In this document: piece by piece, positions 23,241 through 35,227 of the stretch
Numbering within the stretch: the first letter of the stretch is position 1
Layout: each line of letters opens with the position of its first letter
NCBI GenBank assembly: GCA_021014945.1
Contig: MU266368.1
Coordinates: forward strand, 1 to 64,000
Reading direction: 5' to 3'
Length of the DNA stretch: 64,000 bases
Origin: Leucogyrophana mollusca
Lineage: Eukaryota > Basidiomycota > Agaricomycetes > Boletales
Program-made: the position numbers and the translations under genes
Notes under the pieces: generated by a model
What the model was told of the DNA's origin: nothing
Database searches by the model: none
Seen by the model: only the letters and a program-made list of their open reading frames with translations

Positions 23241-23653
23241 AGCTTTTTGTCTTTCACCATCAACTGGAACGGACTCACTAGAAAGAGCTTTTTCTCGAGA
23301 GAATGACTCGCAAGGTGATCTTCCTAGGTCTAGCTACTTTGTCCTTAGTGGCAAGGCACGACGCGACCCCAGGAGTTGTGATGCGTCGAGGATCCGGAGA
23401 CATTTTATAAGGGTGAGATATGTAGATACAGATCGAAAAACTATGCTGACCCACTCGCCAGTGCGCGGCCGGAATACCTGTCGTTGGGAGGACGGCGTCC
23501 AGACTTAGGCAAGGTTTATAGCCTCCCGTCGAGCGGACCCTGAGGCTCTAAGGCTTACATGTAAACTCGCCTTGAGAGGATGGTCCAAATCCCAAATTCC
23601 AAAGTCCAAATTCCCCGCAGGTTTACGTCGTTCGGTACCGGGCAAGCCATGTG
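23241..23653. other. Intergenic, no gene seen
   Basis: About 410 bases between the tRNA and the GST relic. No coding or RNA feature can be supported. Confidence 0.45.
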
Positions 23654-24452
23654 TTATGCTACTGACACAAGCTCTTCAATATTCGCAACACGGATTCCCC
23701 ATCTCCCCCCGTGCCAGGTAGCGATATCTTTCCGCACCGCACTGTCAGCGCCATGGGTAACTTGCTTGATCCAAAGGTTCCACCCTTCCAAGATCGCGTC
23801 TGCATACGACATCGTATCGTCCATGACGTACTCCCCGCTAGTCTTCGCCAACCACCCTTCAGCGGCCGTCAGACCCGTCTTCGCCTTTTCTAAGTCCGTA
23901 TCACGCATCTCTCTAACAGGTGAGATTTCTTCAATCTTCACGCCAAATAATGCCTCCCTGCTTGACCTATAGTACTTCCCGCTAGACTCATTGAGCAGGG
24001 GACAGGTAGGTGCCAATTGCAAGAGAATTATTGGCCGTACAGTGCCCAACAGATCAGCTTCCAAGGCCGCAAATAGAAACTTGGGGCCTTTGGGGAACAG
24101 AGTTCGGATTCCACTGGGGTATGTAGTATCAAGACACCCTGCGATGGCGCAAGAGCCAGAAATGACTTTGCCAGTGTTGCGGTCTGTACAGCGGTCTTCC
24201 GTCATGCCTGGTTCCCGTAGGGGACAGCACCGACTTTGAGGGCGGGTGCCTCGATGTCGTGATACCCGAACCACTCAGTCTTGTGAGGAAGGCCTCTTAT
24301 ATTCAAAGCAAACTCTGACTCCAAGAAGGTCGGATGCTGCTCCGATGAAGCATTCGAGGGCAAAGCCTTGTCTTCCAGGGGTTTGGAGACCACGCACTAC
24401 CCGGAACTTTGGAGGGGATATCGTAGAAAGCGATTGGAGACGCCCGTGACAT
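23654..24452 (-). pseudogene. Glutathione S-transferase relic, GTE/FuA-like
   Basis: This copy aligns along its whole length with the intact GST next door (24608-25410), on the same strand. Exon 1 begins at an ATG at 24452 (MSRASPIAFYDIPSKVPGSA) and ends at KTR like the neighbour. Exon 2 resumes with FALNIRGLPHKTEWFGYHDI. Then, where the neighbour has the segment SYTLPIISDP, this copy lacks about 16 nt net. The frame runs into a stop after VPYGNQA, while the rest continues in another frame (NTGKVISGSCAIAGCLDTTY through to VANIEELVSVA). The lost piece includes the proline that by family knowledge is the cis-proline of the thioredoxin fold needed for glutathione binding. A 47-nt intron with a poor GTGCTG donor could restore frame, but would still omit that proline. 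A non-functional copy is the better reading. Confidence 0.75.
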
Positions 24453-24607
24453 GGGGTACTTTCGGCGAAAGGCTCTAGGCCTGATTGTCGGATAGCATGG
24501 TGAATTCATGCAGAAATCGCCGCAGTATCCGAGTCAGGACGGTGATGAATATGTTACACTGGCATACATATTGGTAAATACACGACTTAACGACCAGGTT
24601 TCACCTA

Positions 24608-25410
24608 TCATGCAACAGTAGCGTACTTCTCCAAGCTGGTAACGTAGGTACCCCACCTGCCCCCATGCCAGCTGGCGATGTCCTTCCACGCAGCACTGTT
24701 CGCACCATGAGTGAGTTTGATCCAAGTCAACCACCCTCCCAAGATCCCATCCGCGTACGAAACCTTTGCGCCCAAGACGTACGGCCCACTGTTCCTCGAC
24801 AACCATCCATCAAGAGTGGCAAGACCCTCCTTGGCTTTCGCCAAGTCTGCATCACGCTTGGGTCCGGCAGGCGAGAACTCTTCGATCTTCAAGCCAAACT
24901 TGGCCTCCCTGGTGGCTCTGAAGTACTTCTCGCTAGAAGGGTTCAGGATGGGGTTGCTGAGCGACAATTGCAAGAGCAGTATGGGTCCAATGGCGACCAT
25001 TAAGCCAGCTTCGAAAGCCTCGATGAGAGGGTGGGATGCCGAAGGGAAGAGGGTGTTGCCGGTGGGGTAGGTTTCATCAAGGTACGCAGCGATGAGCAGG
25101 GAGTCGGAGACGACTTTCCCGGTGTTAGGGTCTGAGATGATGGGAAGGGTGTAGGATGGGCTTCCGTCATCCTTGCTACCCGTGGGGGGAGCGCCGATCT
25201 TGAGTGCCAGCGCCTCGATGTCTGGGTACTCAACCCATTGGGTCTTGTAGGGAACACCCTTGATATTCAAAGCGTATCTTGTTGCGAGCTGTGAGCCAGT
25301 GCGATAAGAGTAAGAATCTGCACCACTTACCTGGTCTTCCAAGTGTTTGGGGACCATGCATTGCCAGGCAATTTGGAGGGGATATCGTAAAAGATGATGG
25401 GCGACGACAT
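24608..25410 (-). CDS. Glutathione S-transferase, fungal GTE/FuA-like
   Basis: Two exons (25410-25331, 25277-24608) join in frame to 249 residues, the usual length for the family. The N-terminal thioredoxin-like domain begins with SSPIIFYDIPSKLPGNAWS, then WKTRYALNIKGVPYKTQWVE. It includes the glutathione-binding region YTLPIISDP with VSDSLLIAAYLDETYP after it. The all-helical C-terminal domain contains FGLKIEEFSPAGPKRDADLA and WLSRNSGPYVLGAKVSYADG. This type of cytosolic GST is expanded in wood- and litter-decaying basidiomycetes. There it is linked to handling of lignin-derived and plant phenolic compounds, including etherase-like activity. The exact class is my inference from the N-terminal motif. 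The broken copy downstream shows a recent tandem duplication. Confidence 0.9.
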
Positions 25411-25884
25411 GGTAAAAGAGCTCTGAGATACGATGTGAAGGACTTACTCAGCTTTTATAACTTTACGGGTGCCCGTCGAGAAGCACAATTCGCCCACCAT
25501 AGCGTTGAAATACGCCATAGGCTATGTTTATCACTAGAAACCTTAGTCACGAGAGTGGAGAATTTGATAGGAATTCGACAGGAAAGGACCCCCTTCGACC
25601 CGTGGTGGGTATCATTGGACAAAAGATGAAGACCGAGGAGACGCGATGTCTGGTTGGCGAGCAAATTCCTTCTAATTACCTAACACGTGGGGTACAATGT
25701 GAGCAAGGCTTATAAAGCGCAGTCATGTTAGCTCTCTCAGCGATGCCATGGTCAATATCAGCACAGATACAATGGTGAATTTCAAGTTAACAGATATGCA
25801 TTACCATGACACAGCAGTGCTTCCCATCTATTCTTACACTCCGGGCCTTCGATCCGTCACATCCGTGCCTCCACTCAAATTCTC
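25411..25884. promoter_or_regulatory. GST promoter region and 3' end of the SAF1-like gene
   Basis: 474 bases between the GST start and the SAF1-like stop, both on the minus strand. It contains short ORFs only, including the start of a plus ORF that runs antisense into the SAF1-like last exon. The GST promoter must lie here. Confidence 0.45.
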
Positions 25885-28034
25885 TCAGTCGCCGCGACCG
25901 CGCCCTCTGAGGCCACCACGAGCCGCACCCCGTCCAGCGAAACCTACCCGGAAGATACTTGTAGGAGGTGCAATCGGGGGTCCCCAGCGACCTGGCTCGT
26001 GGGGATAATCCGAAGAACCTGGACGTTGGCGACCAGATGGGAACTGTCCTGGAATTCTCTGCGTGACGTCTTCTTCGCTATCATCATTCTCATCCGTATC
26101 CGGCTATTTGGAGCCATGGGTATACCCGATTAGCAGGCGGTCTGCAACATAAAACCAAGAATCACCTCCAAATCAATGACCAGTGCACCCATGTGCCAGC
26201 CTGCAGCAGTGGCCGCAAAACAGAATCTCCTTCTCTTCTTCTTCTCTCCATGGTTGAAACTGACTTCTGTAGGTTCTCTTACTTCTGTGGGATATGGCCC
26301 GCCATTACTCTCAGCCGATCGTCGAAGCTGTTCTGTTCTATAGCCCCCTGGTTTTCCCGCCTCTAGTGTCGTGGGATCTCCAAGCCCAAGGGCACCACGG
26401 GAGTAGGCACCCCATGTCAAGAGCTTTCCGGTTGATGTGAGGGCGCCAAAGTGATAATCACCAAGGACAACAGATATGATATCGTTGTTTTGTAGCGCAG
26501 GAAGGATTGTGGGCTGAAAATGTTCATGTGCGTCGCTAAATCCCATGAGAACCACAGAATCGGGACCGGGAGAATAGGCTACGAAAGTCTGATACTGGGC
26601 TGAAACCTGTGCCAGCTGTCAGGAAGGCCAGTGCAGAGCATTTTTATATTTACATGCGTTATCCGCAATGTCTTCGGAGGTTTCAAGTCGGAAGAGTACG
26701 CAACATGATCCTGAATCTTTTCGACTTCAGAGAAGTTCGGCAGCTGGCCGTTCTAGTAAGCATCGTGTTCAGTTTTAAATAACTATCACGTACATATTCC
26801 CATCTTTCGTGGGCGGCTTGAAGACCCCCAGTGACGGAAAATTTGAGGACATGACCATGATTGGTCAAGCCAATAAGACCATTTTCTAGAGCGGCAATCT
26901 TGACAAGCTTTGTAGGTTCCTCTGCAGAAGCGGCCTCCAGTGGCGGTAAGGGAGGCAACTCAGGCAGTCTGATCGGGTTGATGCGAAGATCCCAAGTCGC
27001 GCACGGAATGGTATCACCGATTACATGAGCTTTCAGACCACGTTCGTCCATCCTTGTGTTCTCAGTAGAAACGATCGCTTTAATCTGGTCATCAAAAGGC
27101 CTCCAGACGAGGACGCCGCCAGACACCGTGAGTACAGCAGAGAATTGCCAACCAGAAGCGACGTGCAAGGGGGTTGTGTCATCAGAGGAGTTGTCCAGCA
27201 ACGGAGTACAAAGTCGGAAAGGGCGGCCCCAGCTCAAGAAGATCCAGATTTGAGATTTCTCGTCTAAGGTGGTTGCATGCAATCTTCCGCAGCTGTAGGC
27301 ATAGCATTGGCGACTTGAGATCATCAACGACACGAATAGGAACTGACCTAATGCTGCGGGTTGCAGCGGGAAGCTCCAGCTTTAAAGGTGTTAACGCACT
27401 TTGACCAGCTTCTGAGTAGCCATCCCCTCGCAAAGCAAACGAGGTTCCGTCGAGAGTACCTAGCACAAGACTTATGAATGAGCCTGAACACGATTCTAAC
27501 TGTTTGCTTGCCCCAAACATATAATTGGCCTTCTGAGTCCAACGCAAAAAAGGACCTATTTGCGGTTCATTCTATCAGATCGTAGCGATGGAGTTGTTTG
27601 CGACATACATCCCCGCGGCTGATAGGCTGACGATTCGTACACCAGGAGCAATGCGCAACTCAGTGGGGAACGGGACGTCCCCGACGCGCGATCTCGGAAA
27701 TTTCGATAAACCCAGACGTCCTTTGGATGATTCGCTAAGTATATGGTGTTGCGGTCAACGGAACGTTGCAAATGGCAAGGTAGGCTTACCCCCAGACAAA
27801 CGACCTTGGCCTACTCAGTCCTTTGTAAATGAGCTTCCAGCCACCGATGCGAGCGGTATTTTCATCGGAGTAGTTGAAATCGGCCTGTAGTTTGCGCTTC
27901 CAGAACGTATCATCATTGCAGAGAGTAGCAAAGAAACGACTCGTTAACCCCAGGTGCAAGAGATCGCGGACTGGAAGGTAAGGAAGAAGATTATCGAGTA
28001 GTACTTCGAGGGGAATTTCCGCGAGAGAGATCAT
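25885..28034 (-). CDS. SAF1: F-box and RCC1-repeat protein, SAF1-like
   Basis: Multi-exon gene with its ATG at 28034. The first exon is an F-box: ISLAEIPLEVLLDNLLPYLP then LLHLGLTSRFFATLCNDDTF. RCC1-type repeats follow: SSKGRLGLSKFPRSRVGDVP, ALDSEGQLYVWG, TLDGTSFALRGDGYSEAGQ, ASGWQFSAVLTVSGGVLVWR, VKIAALENGLIGLTNHGHVL and LGDYHFGALTSTGKLLTWGA. The last exon, on the left, ends in an Arg/Gly-rich tail (FAGRGAARGGLRGRGRGD). F-box plus RCC1 is the architecture of yeast Saf1, an SCF substrate receptor that targets adenine deaminase for degradation when cells enter quiescence. The substrate in this fungus is unknown. The RGG tail is an unusual addition. Exon joins that I checked (for example VWG to ESSKG) keep phase. 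Confidence 0.85.
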
Positions 28035-31000
28035 GATGGGACGGTGTCAAAGATAGCAGACTTGCTGTAGACTGCGGCGCTGGCGCTCTGCGTCATAATT
28101 CATGGCCGTGTGGAAGGAGGAGGGGTCGAGTCCCACCTGATTAGTGCTCCGGGGGGTGTCATAATTGATGCCACATTGACGTTACTTGGTTCCTTCAATC
28201 ATTCATCCTGTTCGCAACCTCCACAACAATTTTCGCCTTCTACGTATCTTCCCAGCTGCACGTATCTTCCCGGATCTACGTATCTTCACGGCGCGGGCGA
28301 GATTCAGTCCTTGATGGTTTGAGACCACTACACAAGCCGGCAGTTGGGGGGTGCCTTCATGCCGGATGTACCAGTGAAACCCGGCTCCGGGTAACGTCTC
28401 AACCAACGCGACCTGCGCCATTATCCGAAGGCAAACGTGAGCCCCTTTTGCGTCTATCTTTGACATCAGCGCCTGTAATGAAACTGCTACCCGAAACGCA
28501 TGCCCAAAGTCGGTTACCTTCGACCCGTCTCCGGAGGGCCAACGTCCGAGAGCATGAGGATGTTCGGCCATCATTGATGTAGTCCAAAAACAATCCATAA
28601 TTGGCATCTGGTGCTACCCCTGCCTTCAGTTGGGAACGTACGTGAACGCCTCGTTGGGCCAGCGACTATTCATATCGCACGGTGCCTTCAAATCGGGAGA
28701 CGAACTCGCAAACGTTTGTTGCATTCGACATCCTAAACCATAATGGAGACTACACTTTCAGTTAGTAGTGCGACGATTACATGAGTATTTTTTTTATCTC
28801 ACCTCAACCGTGGTCGCACCAACATCCCAATGTCTCCCTGATCGCCGCCATGACACTTCCGTGATTTTGTCCGCAGTCAAAGGTATTTGTGTAACACGAC
28901 GCCCAAGATTGAATTTTAGAGGTCCTGCTATTTTATCCACCGCACAGTTCCTGGCGGCAAGGCCAACCATTGGATATGTCTCATATCCAGTTTGCAGCGT
29001 CGCAACCTTGACTTATCCGGGAGGCAGTTCGTATTGGTTCTCATGCACCGAGGAGTCCGCCTCTTGCTTCGGCTTTTCGGGCCACAATAGTGATCGATTT
29101 CATATAGTTCCACGGATTCCCTTCGCAGACTGCCGTGGGGTTTGTGGATTAGTATGTGACTTGTACTTCCTCTATTTGCCTAAGCACTCTTTAATGCGTC
29201 CTGTGTAGCGTGGTACATCATACGCCACCCGGGACTACAGGATCGACAGGGGAGCACAGCACCCTGCATGTACTTTCTATCGTGGCCGAGGGCGGTCGTT
29301 TTCACACAAGTGCCGTACTATCATCTAGTCCAGTCATTTCGTCCTTAATTTTGATGGCCATTCGATAGGCTCAACCACCAATACTACTCCGTCACTACCG
29401 GTCATACACATTTCGAGGTTTGTCAGAGAGCCCCATCCGCTCATTGACACCCACAATGCATATCCAACTATCATTGAGAACTCGTCGGCATAGGGGCAGT
29501 CAATTGCGGAGAGCGGTACCGGCGACCTATTCTAGAGCATTCAAAAGATACAGCTATGGTGATACTCTTACGGTATGTATTCCGCAGCTCCAATACTGGT
29601 CATCATTTGTGTCCTAACTTCTCGTATCAATCTGATGAAAAGAATGCGCATATGGTGATTGCGGAAATCTTGAGTATCTGCGTTGTTCATAATCTTCAGT
29701 GGTGCTTCTACCCCGGAACACTGCTGCCGCGACCCTCGCGGGAAGCAATAGAGACTATCCAATCCCCAACTTCGATTCTCTATACGGGCTAACAGAAATA
29801 AACCGAAACGATGCCCAATAGCAAGTCCATCAATCCAGCCCTTCGGATGACGTCTCTGGATGGATCAGCTTGTACCCGTTTGGAGTTTCCGCTGCCAGCC
29901 TTTGGGCTGTTGGTGCTTTACTGCGGGCCCGTGTTGGCATCCGACGTGGTCGCAAACTCTTTTATCCGCGTCACCACAAATGACTGCTTCCAATCCTCAG
30001 GGTTCCGTCGGATCGTTTGCATTGTCGCCCGCTCGCACAAATCCGATGCGGTCTGAGGCCACTTGCCTTCCCAGTGTCCAGCCGTCTTCCAATTTTTTGG
30101 GTGTCAACGATCATTTCAAATCGCACTGTCCCACTCCCAGGAAGGTGGCGACTCATCTGGCGATGCCCTCCGGCGAGCGGAGTGTCTCACTGGAAGCCGC
30201 GCCCACCACATTTCTTGGTCCACCTGGCTCCCTTCGGCTATGTTGTGTGTCGCGCTGCACTCAGCACATACCAGCGACGGTGACCATCATGATCACCTCG
30301 CTTCTAGTCGCTTATGGTTCATGTGAATTAAGTGCATAGGTAAACCCAGCGCCACATTAGCGCACATGGGCGCCCCGGTATATTTCGCCACCAATAACGA
30401 AAAATGCTTCTTTGGTTCTTTCCGCCCCGACTGTTGACCTCGGTCGAACTCTATTCCATGAGGTGCATTTCTTTTGTTTGACATCTCGACAATGATACCC
30501 ATTCTAGTCCTCGTCACTCACGATTTCAGCGGACGCTTCGCATGGTTCAACCTTCTCCAAGAATACGGCCTTGCATCCCCGAGGGGGTTGTGTGCAACAT
30601 TCTCGGCCCCGTGGTCGACGCAGAGTGCAATTAAGGACAGCAGCAGAGGATCGAGGCAGCTGTGGACTTTTTTCCTCCCTTGCCGATGCGATTTGCTCCA
30701 GGTTGTCGTTGCACAAGTGATTCGGTGAAATGGTGCCATGATCAGGGTTGATGTGCATGCCTCGATCCCCTCAAACGTGTGAGCAGCAAGGCTTTCCCAG
30801 TCTTTGCTATGCTAGGTGTCTGGAATTCTCCTTTCTGTATTCCTTTGATTTGCAAACGGAAGGAAGTTGTGGATGCGAACCGAAGAGATCGAAGACAATC
30901 CGAAGACATGTCAGCGATATCAATAACCCGTCACTCAGTATGCTTCTTCGCCATATGATCCGATCGGGGAAGACGTTTCAAACTCCTTGGGAGTGGCCAT

Positions 31001-33210
31001 CTGGAATGGGAAGCATGTGCCAAGGAAGACTAGAGCCTTCCAAGAGCTGTTATCATTGTTATGACGCGTGGTCAAAGTTTTCCCTCCCCATGCTGAACCT
31101 CGCGAAATCCAGTGGGTCCCCGATGAGTAGGAGGGATGAGCATGGCGCCAAAATCTTATTATTCCGCGGCCACAACCAATCTCGTGATGCTGATGGACAA
31201 AAACGCCACACGCAGCAGGATGGACATGACATAATAGTGGGGTTGTCACCAATTGGAGACTTATCTGATATGCCACTGAGGGCGAGAACAAGACGACAAG
31301 ATCCAGTGAACAGGAGGCATGGGCTTCCCGCGGGGTAAATTGGCCCAATTCTCCCAGAGTACGACAGTTTGCGGTACAGGATAACGACATGCCAAAGATG
31401 ATCGGTGTCAACATGACATTGACAGCTTGGTTTCGTTACTCCAGATCGTCATGCTTGGACACGGTGGCATTGCCTTGGTATGTAACGTGCTGCGCGCTGG
31501 TCGTCGTAGTCGTTGCGAGCATATTGAAGCAACACATGGACGCAGAGTTTATTGCTTCGAGACCAAGTCGGCTATGCGTACCGCATGAAAGCGACAGCTG
31601 TCGTCCTCTCGATCGAGGCTGGCGATTAGTTAGGCGCACGATCTGAGGGCTGAGTATCACGGAGATCGGTATGACGCTCGGTTAGCTAGGCTGGTCGCTG
31701 ACAAGCGCGGACAACAGTGTACACTCGTCCAAGTTCCAATAATACACTCACAAAGTCCTTCCACGGTTTTCGAGGATGATTGAGCGAAAAACTAAGTTTG
31801 TCAAATAGGTGTACGTACATATTGGGGAGGCTGTCCAAGTCCTCTGAGGCAGTGTGCAAGGGAATCAGAAGGACTTGGGTGGAATCCTGGAAGGGAAGTC
31901 GCGGATTGAAGCCTGCTGCAACCGGATAGGGATTTGTACATGTGGACATGAATCATTGAATGGCGACTTTGTAGGTCCGAGCGGCCAAATGTGACACCCG
32001 GGCTGGGCGAGGGAATTTCAAAGTCTTTGCGCTCTGACTGGCATCGAGTACGTCCTCGGCGATAGCGCGATAAAAAGAAAGGGTGTTTGCTGCACCAGCC
32101 GTCGTCACCTTTGGTGCCATCGAGGCGCCTGTGGAGTTACGGCCTACGCGCATCACCGTGACAGCTGTACAGGAAAAAACGGTTTGTCGGTCTTGACAGG
32201 CGCCGTCCTTCTGCCTTAGCCAGCGACCCGTGCTCTCTCATGCCCTGAATAAGAACCTGTTCCGCAGTATCAGAGACAATCTCTCAAGACAGAGATACGT
32301 TTTCTTCGTAGCAACTGTCGAGGTACTCCCCGCTATATCCCATTCGGGGCATGCTTTCCTGCTCTCTGTCGGCGCACGTTGGCGCCTTATTGAGCGCAGT
32401 TGCAATCGCAACAGATGCACTGCACGGACGGAGTGTTGAGATTTGTCTCCGCAACTTGACGTGCACAGGTGTGTCACATCGGCGAAACAGACTTTCGCCT
32501 CAGTTGTTCTGGCATTGTCGATATCTGATCGCGACAAGACCGGGTCCTGACAATCAGCAATTGCCTTGGGGTAACAAGTTGCGTCGCTCAGTCACGGGAC
32601 TGACAAACAATTTTATCGGGAGTTCGATGTGGAGATTGGTAAGTAAGGCTGAATGGAGGAAAACTGATCATGAAGGGCACCCTGAATTTGATAGTGAGCA
32701 TATGGGACCCTCGATGATGAGTCCACAACCAGAGACAAAGGAAGTTTGCGCGAAGCAAGCGAACAGAGTAAGAACGTTATACGTTATACATATATCAACG
32801 TTTGATTGCATTCCTATCCAATCCATGCATACCGAGGGAGTAGCGATCTTAGGCTATGGCGAGGGCTACGTATTATACACCTCCAGCTCCACGACAATTA
32901 AGAGGGGTGCGAGCGAAACATAAGGGGATAAAGTATGCAAACAGACGAAAGATGTAAATGGTGGTGATACTAAGTATGTACGGTGTAGAGTAGCAGGGAT
33001 TGAAGACATAGAGGAGAACATTATAAGTGTAATTCAGACTCTGCCGGTGAGGAACGAGGTGATATGCAAAATATTAGCATCATGGCCTATGCATGAGTGA
33101 AAGCCAAGAAGAAGGGGGACTGAACAATAGCCGGTCGATACAGATGAAATTATAACAAGTCCACTTTTGTGTGGAAAGGCAAGGGAGGGGGTGCGAGAGT
33201 GGTTCTCGAC
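28035..33210. other. Gene-poor region, 5.2 kb
   Basis: No gene can be supported on either strand. The longest ORFs are a plus ORF of 196 codons (30748-31338) and, overlapping it on the other strand, a minus ORF of 159 codons (30935-31414). Neither shows a domain, and both have skewed composition with many Cys, Arg and His, as expected for non-coding sequence. I looked for reverse transcriptase, integrase and transposase motifs and for long terminal repeats and found none. The left edge holds an 18-bp tandem repeat (28241-28294). The region may contain regulatory DNA, long non-coding RNA or decayed elements. Confidence 0.5.
28241..28294 (+). repeat. Three copies of an 18-bp tandem repeat
   Basis: Units start at 28241, 28259 and 28277 with an exact 18-bp period. 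Each contains ACGTATCTTC followed by C or A and a more variable tail. The array lies about 210 bases upstream of the SAF1-like start codon. Confidence 0.8.
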
Positions 33211-35227
33211 CTATAGATCCCGGTACTCCTGGTCTTGAGCACCTCTAAGACTTGAATGACCAGAGCGGGGACGGCCGTCCTCGGTATAAACACTGCTCCT
33301 TCGTCTATCGTCGACATACCCCCCCAGACTTCCGTGCCCCGACCCGGGGCGACCGTCGTCTCCATAAGTCTCGTACGGGTTGTACCCATCGAGCTCCGAC
33401 ACACCCGCAATAGTAGGGGGCTCGTAACCGGGGAGTGGTGTTAGGAGGGTGCTGTTCGCAGGAAGGCGGTTCAAGGCGACGCTTGATAAGTGCTGAGGAA
33501 CTGGAGCTGAACTCGATATATAGCCAGCACCCGAGCTATTTCGTGCGGCGGGTGAGTGGAAAGCGCTGAAGCGTTGTTGCCGGCGGGCGTATACATCGTC
33601 TTGGTGTGCTTGAGCGTCGAGCTCATCCGACTGGTAGCGAAGGTCTTCGGTAGAACCCTGTATGTGCGGGCGCAGACGGTAGGACTGGAGGTCAGCGTCG
33701 GTGAGGGAGTTACGCTGGGGATGCCGCGAGGCTTGGCTAACCCGCATACCGAGCGCGCGTGCATCGGATTCCTCCTTTTTTGCTTTGCGCCACTGCTTGC
33801 GAAGGTCTTTGAACTCTGAAAGAAGATACGATCAGAAAATAATTCAATGAACGGTGAGAAAAATAGTTTGATGGCTCGGCACCGAAAAGGTACAGCACAG
33901 ACGGTGGTGCACATTCCACAAGTGAAAATATTTCGGGATGATGCTCACCATTTGGGCTTCGCTTAGGACCGTGCTTCTGCATTGTCACATGGGCATTCAG
34001 ATGGTTCAGCGTGCCATATGCCTTTGTGCAATCAGGCCACGAGCACTGGTACAGCCGCTCGATTTCGTCGTATCGCCTTCGGGGACGCTTCTTAACCGCG
34101 TTCCCAGGAAGCGAAACGAACGAGTATTGCTTGCTGTTCGAGTCTGAACGACCAGCTCCGCCGCCAGGAGAAGAATGAATTCCATGATGCATGCCAGGTG
34201 CATTGGAGGACGTAGAGGTACCAGTGCCTGGAGGCGATGGTCCATAATCGTCTCCAAGAGACCCGTATGGCAGACCGTGCATGCCCATGCCAGGCGAACC
34301 TTCGCCACCAGAAAATGTGGGATTTAATGGTGATATTGGCTCTTCGAGGTCAACACCATCATAAGAGTGCAGGGGAAGCTGATCGCCCTTCCACGATGAT
34401 CCGGGGTGGTGGTCACGTACGGAGCCCGAGCTCAACGTGCGATGAAGAGAGGATGAAGTGAATCCACCGTACGATCGCGACGATGGGTAGGACGACGCGT
34501 ATTCGTGTTGTAGCTGGTGGTAGCGAGCAGACGCTAGATCGGCAACGGAGGAAGAATATGGACCTGCTGCACTGCCAAACATAGCTGGTTCGGACATGCG
34601 GCGTTGGTCTAGGATGGATTGCTGAGAATGGGGGTATTTATCGGTTCCCCGTAAATAGCGATCTGTAAGGTTCGCTATTGAGTAACGGTCCATATCCGGA
34701 GGGTAGGAAGTTGCCGATTGGGCAAAATGATCCTGATGATGGGGAGCACTGTATGGTTGTGGAAATGAAGTGGTTGGATGACCACCGACGGGAGAGGGCG
34801 AGTCTGAAACGTAGCGGGAGGACGTTACAGGTTCTCTGCCCGTAACCGAGGGCGTACTACTAGTAGTCGGAGAGATGCCGCCGGGATGACGAGCCTGGGA
34901 TACTAAGGAATAGTTTGGCTGCTGAGCCGTATTATCCGAAGTAAACGTGTCCTGGAGGTGAGAAGTGGATGCGGAGTCATACAAGTCATTCAGACTTGAC
35001 TGAGGAGTCTGGTCGAAAGACTGGCGAGCAGCATAGCTGTAATTAGAGCCCAACTGGGCAGTATAGTGGGAATCCTTGTCCAGGGTGGGGTTCGGGGGGG
35101 AGGGTACGAGATTAGAAAGGTCTTCGAAGAAAAATGGCTGTGAGGCGCGAGGACGGTTGTTTTGAGAGGATGTTTGTTGGGCAAGGGATAGGAAGGGAGG
35201 AGGTTGAACGAGGACCTGCGCCTGCAT
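33211..35227 (-). CDS. CON7: CON7-type C2H2 zinc finger transcription factor
   Basis: Two exons (35227-33949, 33815-33211) join in frame to about 627 residues. A single C2H2 finger lies near the end of exon 1: YQCSWPDCTKAYGTLNHLNA then HVTMQKHG, spacing C-x4-C-x12-H-x5-H. It is followed across the intron by KRSPNEFKDLRKQWRKAKKE, a basic extension. The finger plus this extension is the hallmark of CON7, which in the rice blast fungus controls conidiation and infection-related gene expression. The flanks are long, disordered and Ser/Pro/Tyr/Gln-rich, as in many fungal activators. The role in a basidiomycete is not known. The ATG at 35227 was preferred because the frame further upstream opens only with TTG. 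It is flanked by unusually long non-coding DNA on both sides. Confidence 0.87.

Noticed and set aside
24200..24260. Possible 47-nt intron that would rescue the frame of the left GST copy
   Set aside because: The donor GTGCTG is poor, the neighbour has no intron there, and the spliced protein would still lack the cis-proline loop.
25748..26008. 86-codon plus-strand ORF rich in Pro and Arg
   Set aside because: It is the antisense shadow of the Arg/Gly-rich last exon of the SAF1-like gene.
30748..31338. 196-codon plus-strand ORF
   Set aside because: No domain, chance-like composition, and an ORF of similar length overlaps it on the other strand.
30935..31949. Minus-strand ORFs considered as a decayed Ste3 pheromone receptor
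   Set aside because: One frame gives a few hydrophobic stretches, but they are interrupted by stops and no receptor motif or helix order could be aligned.
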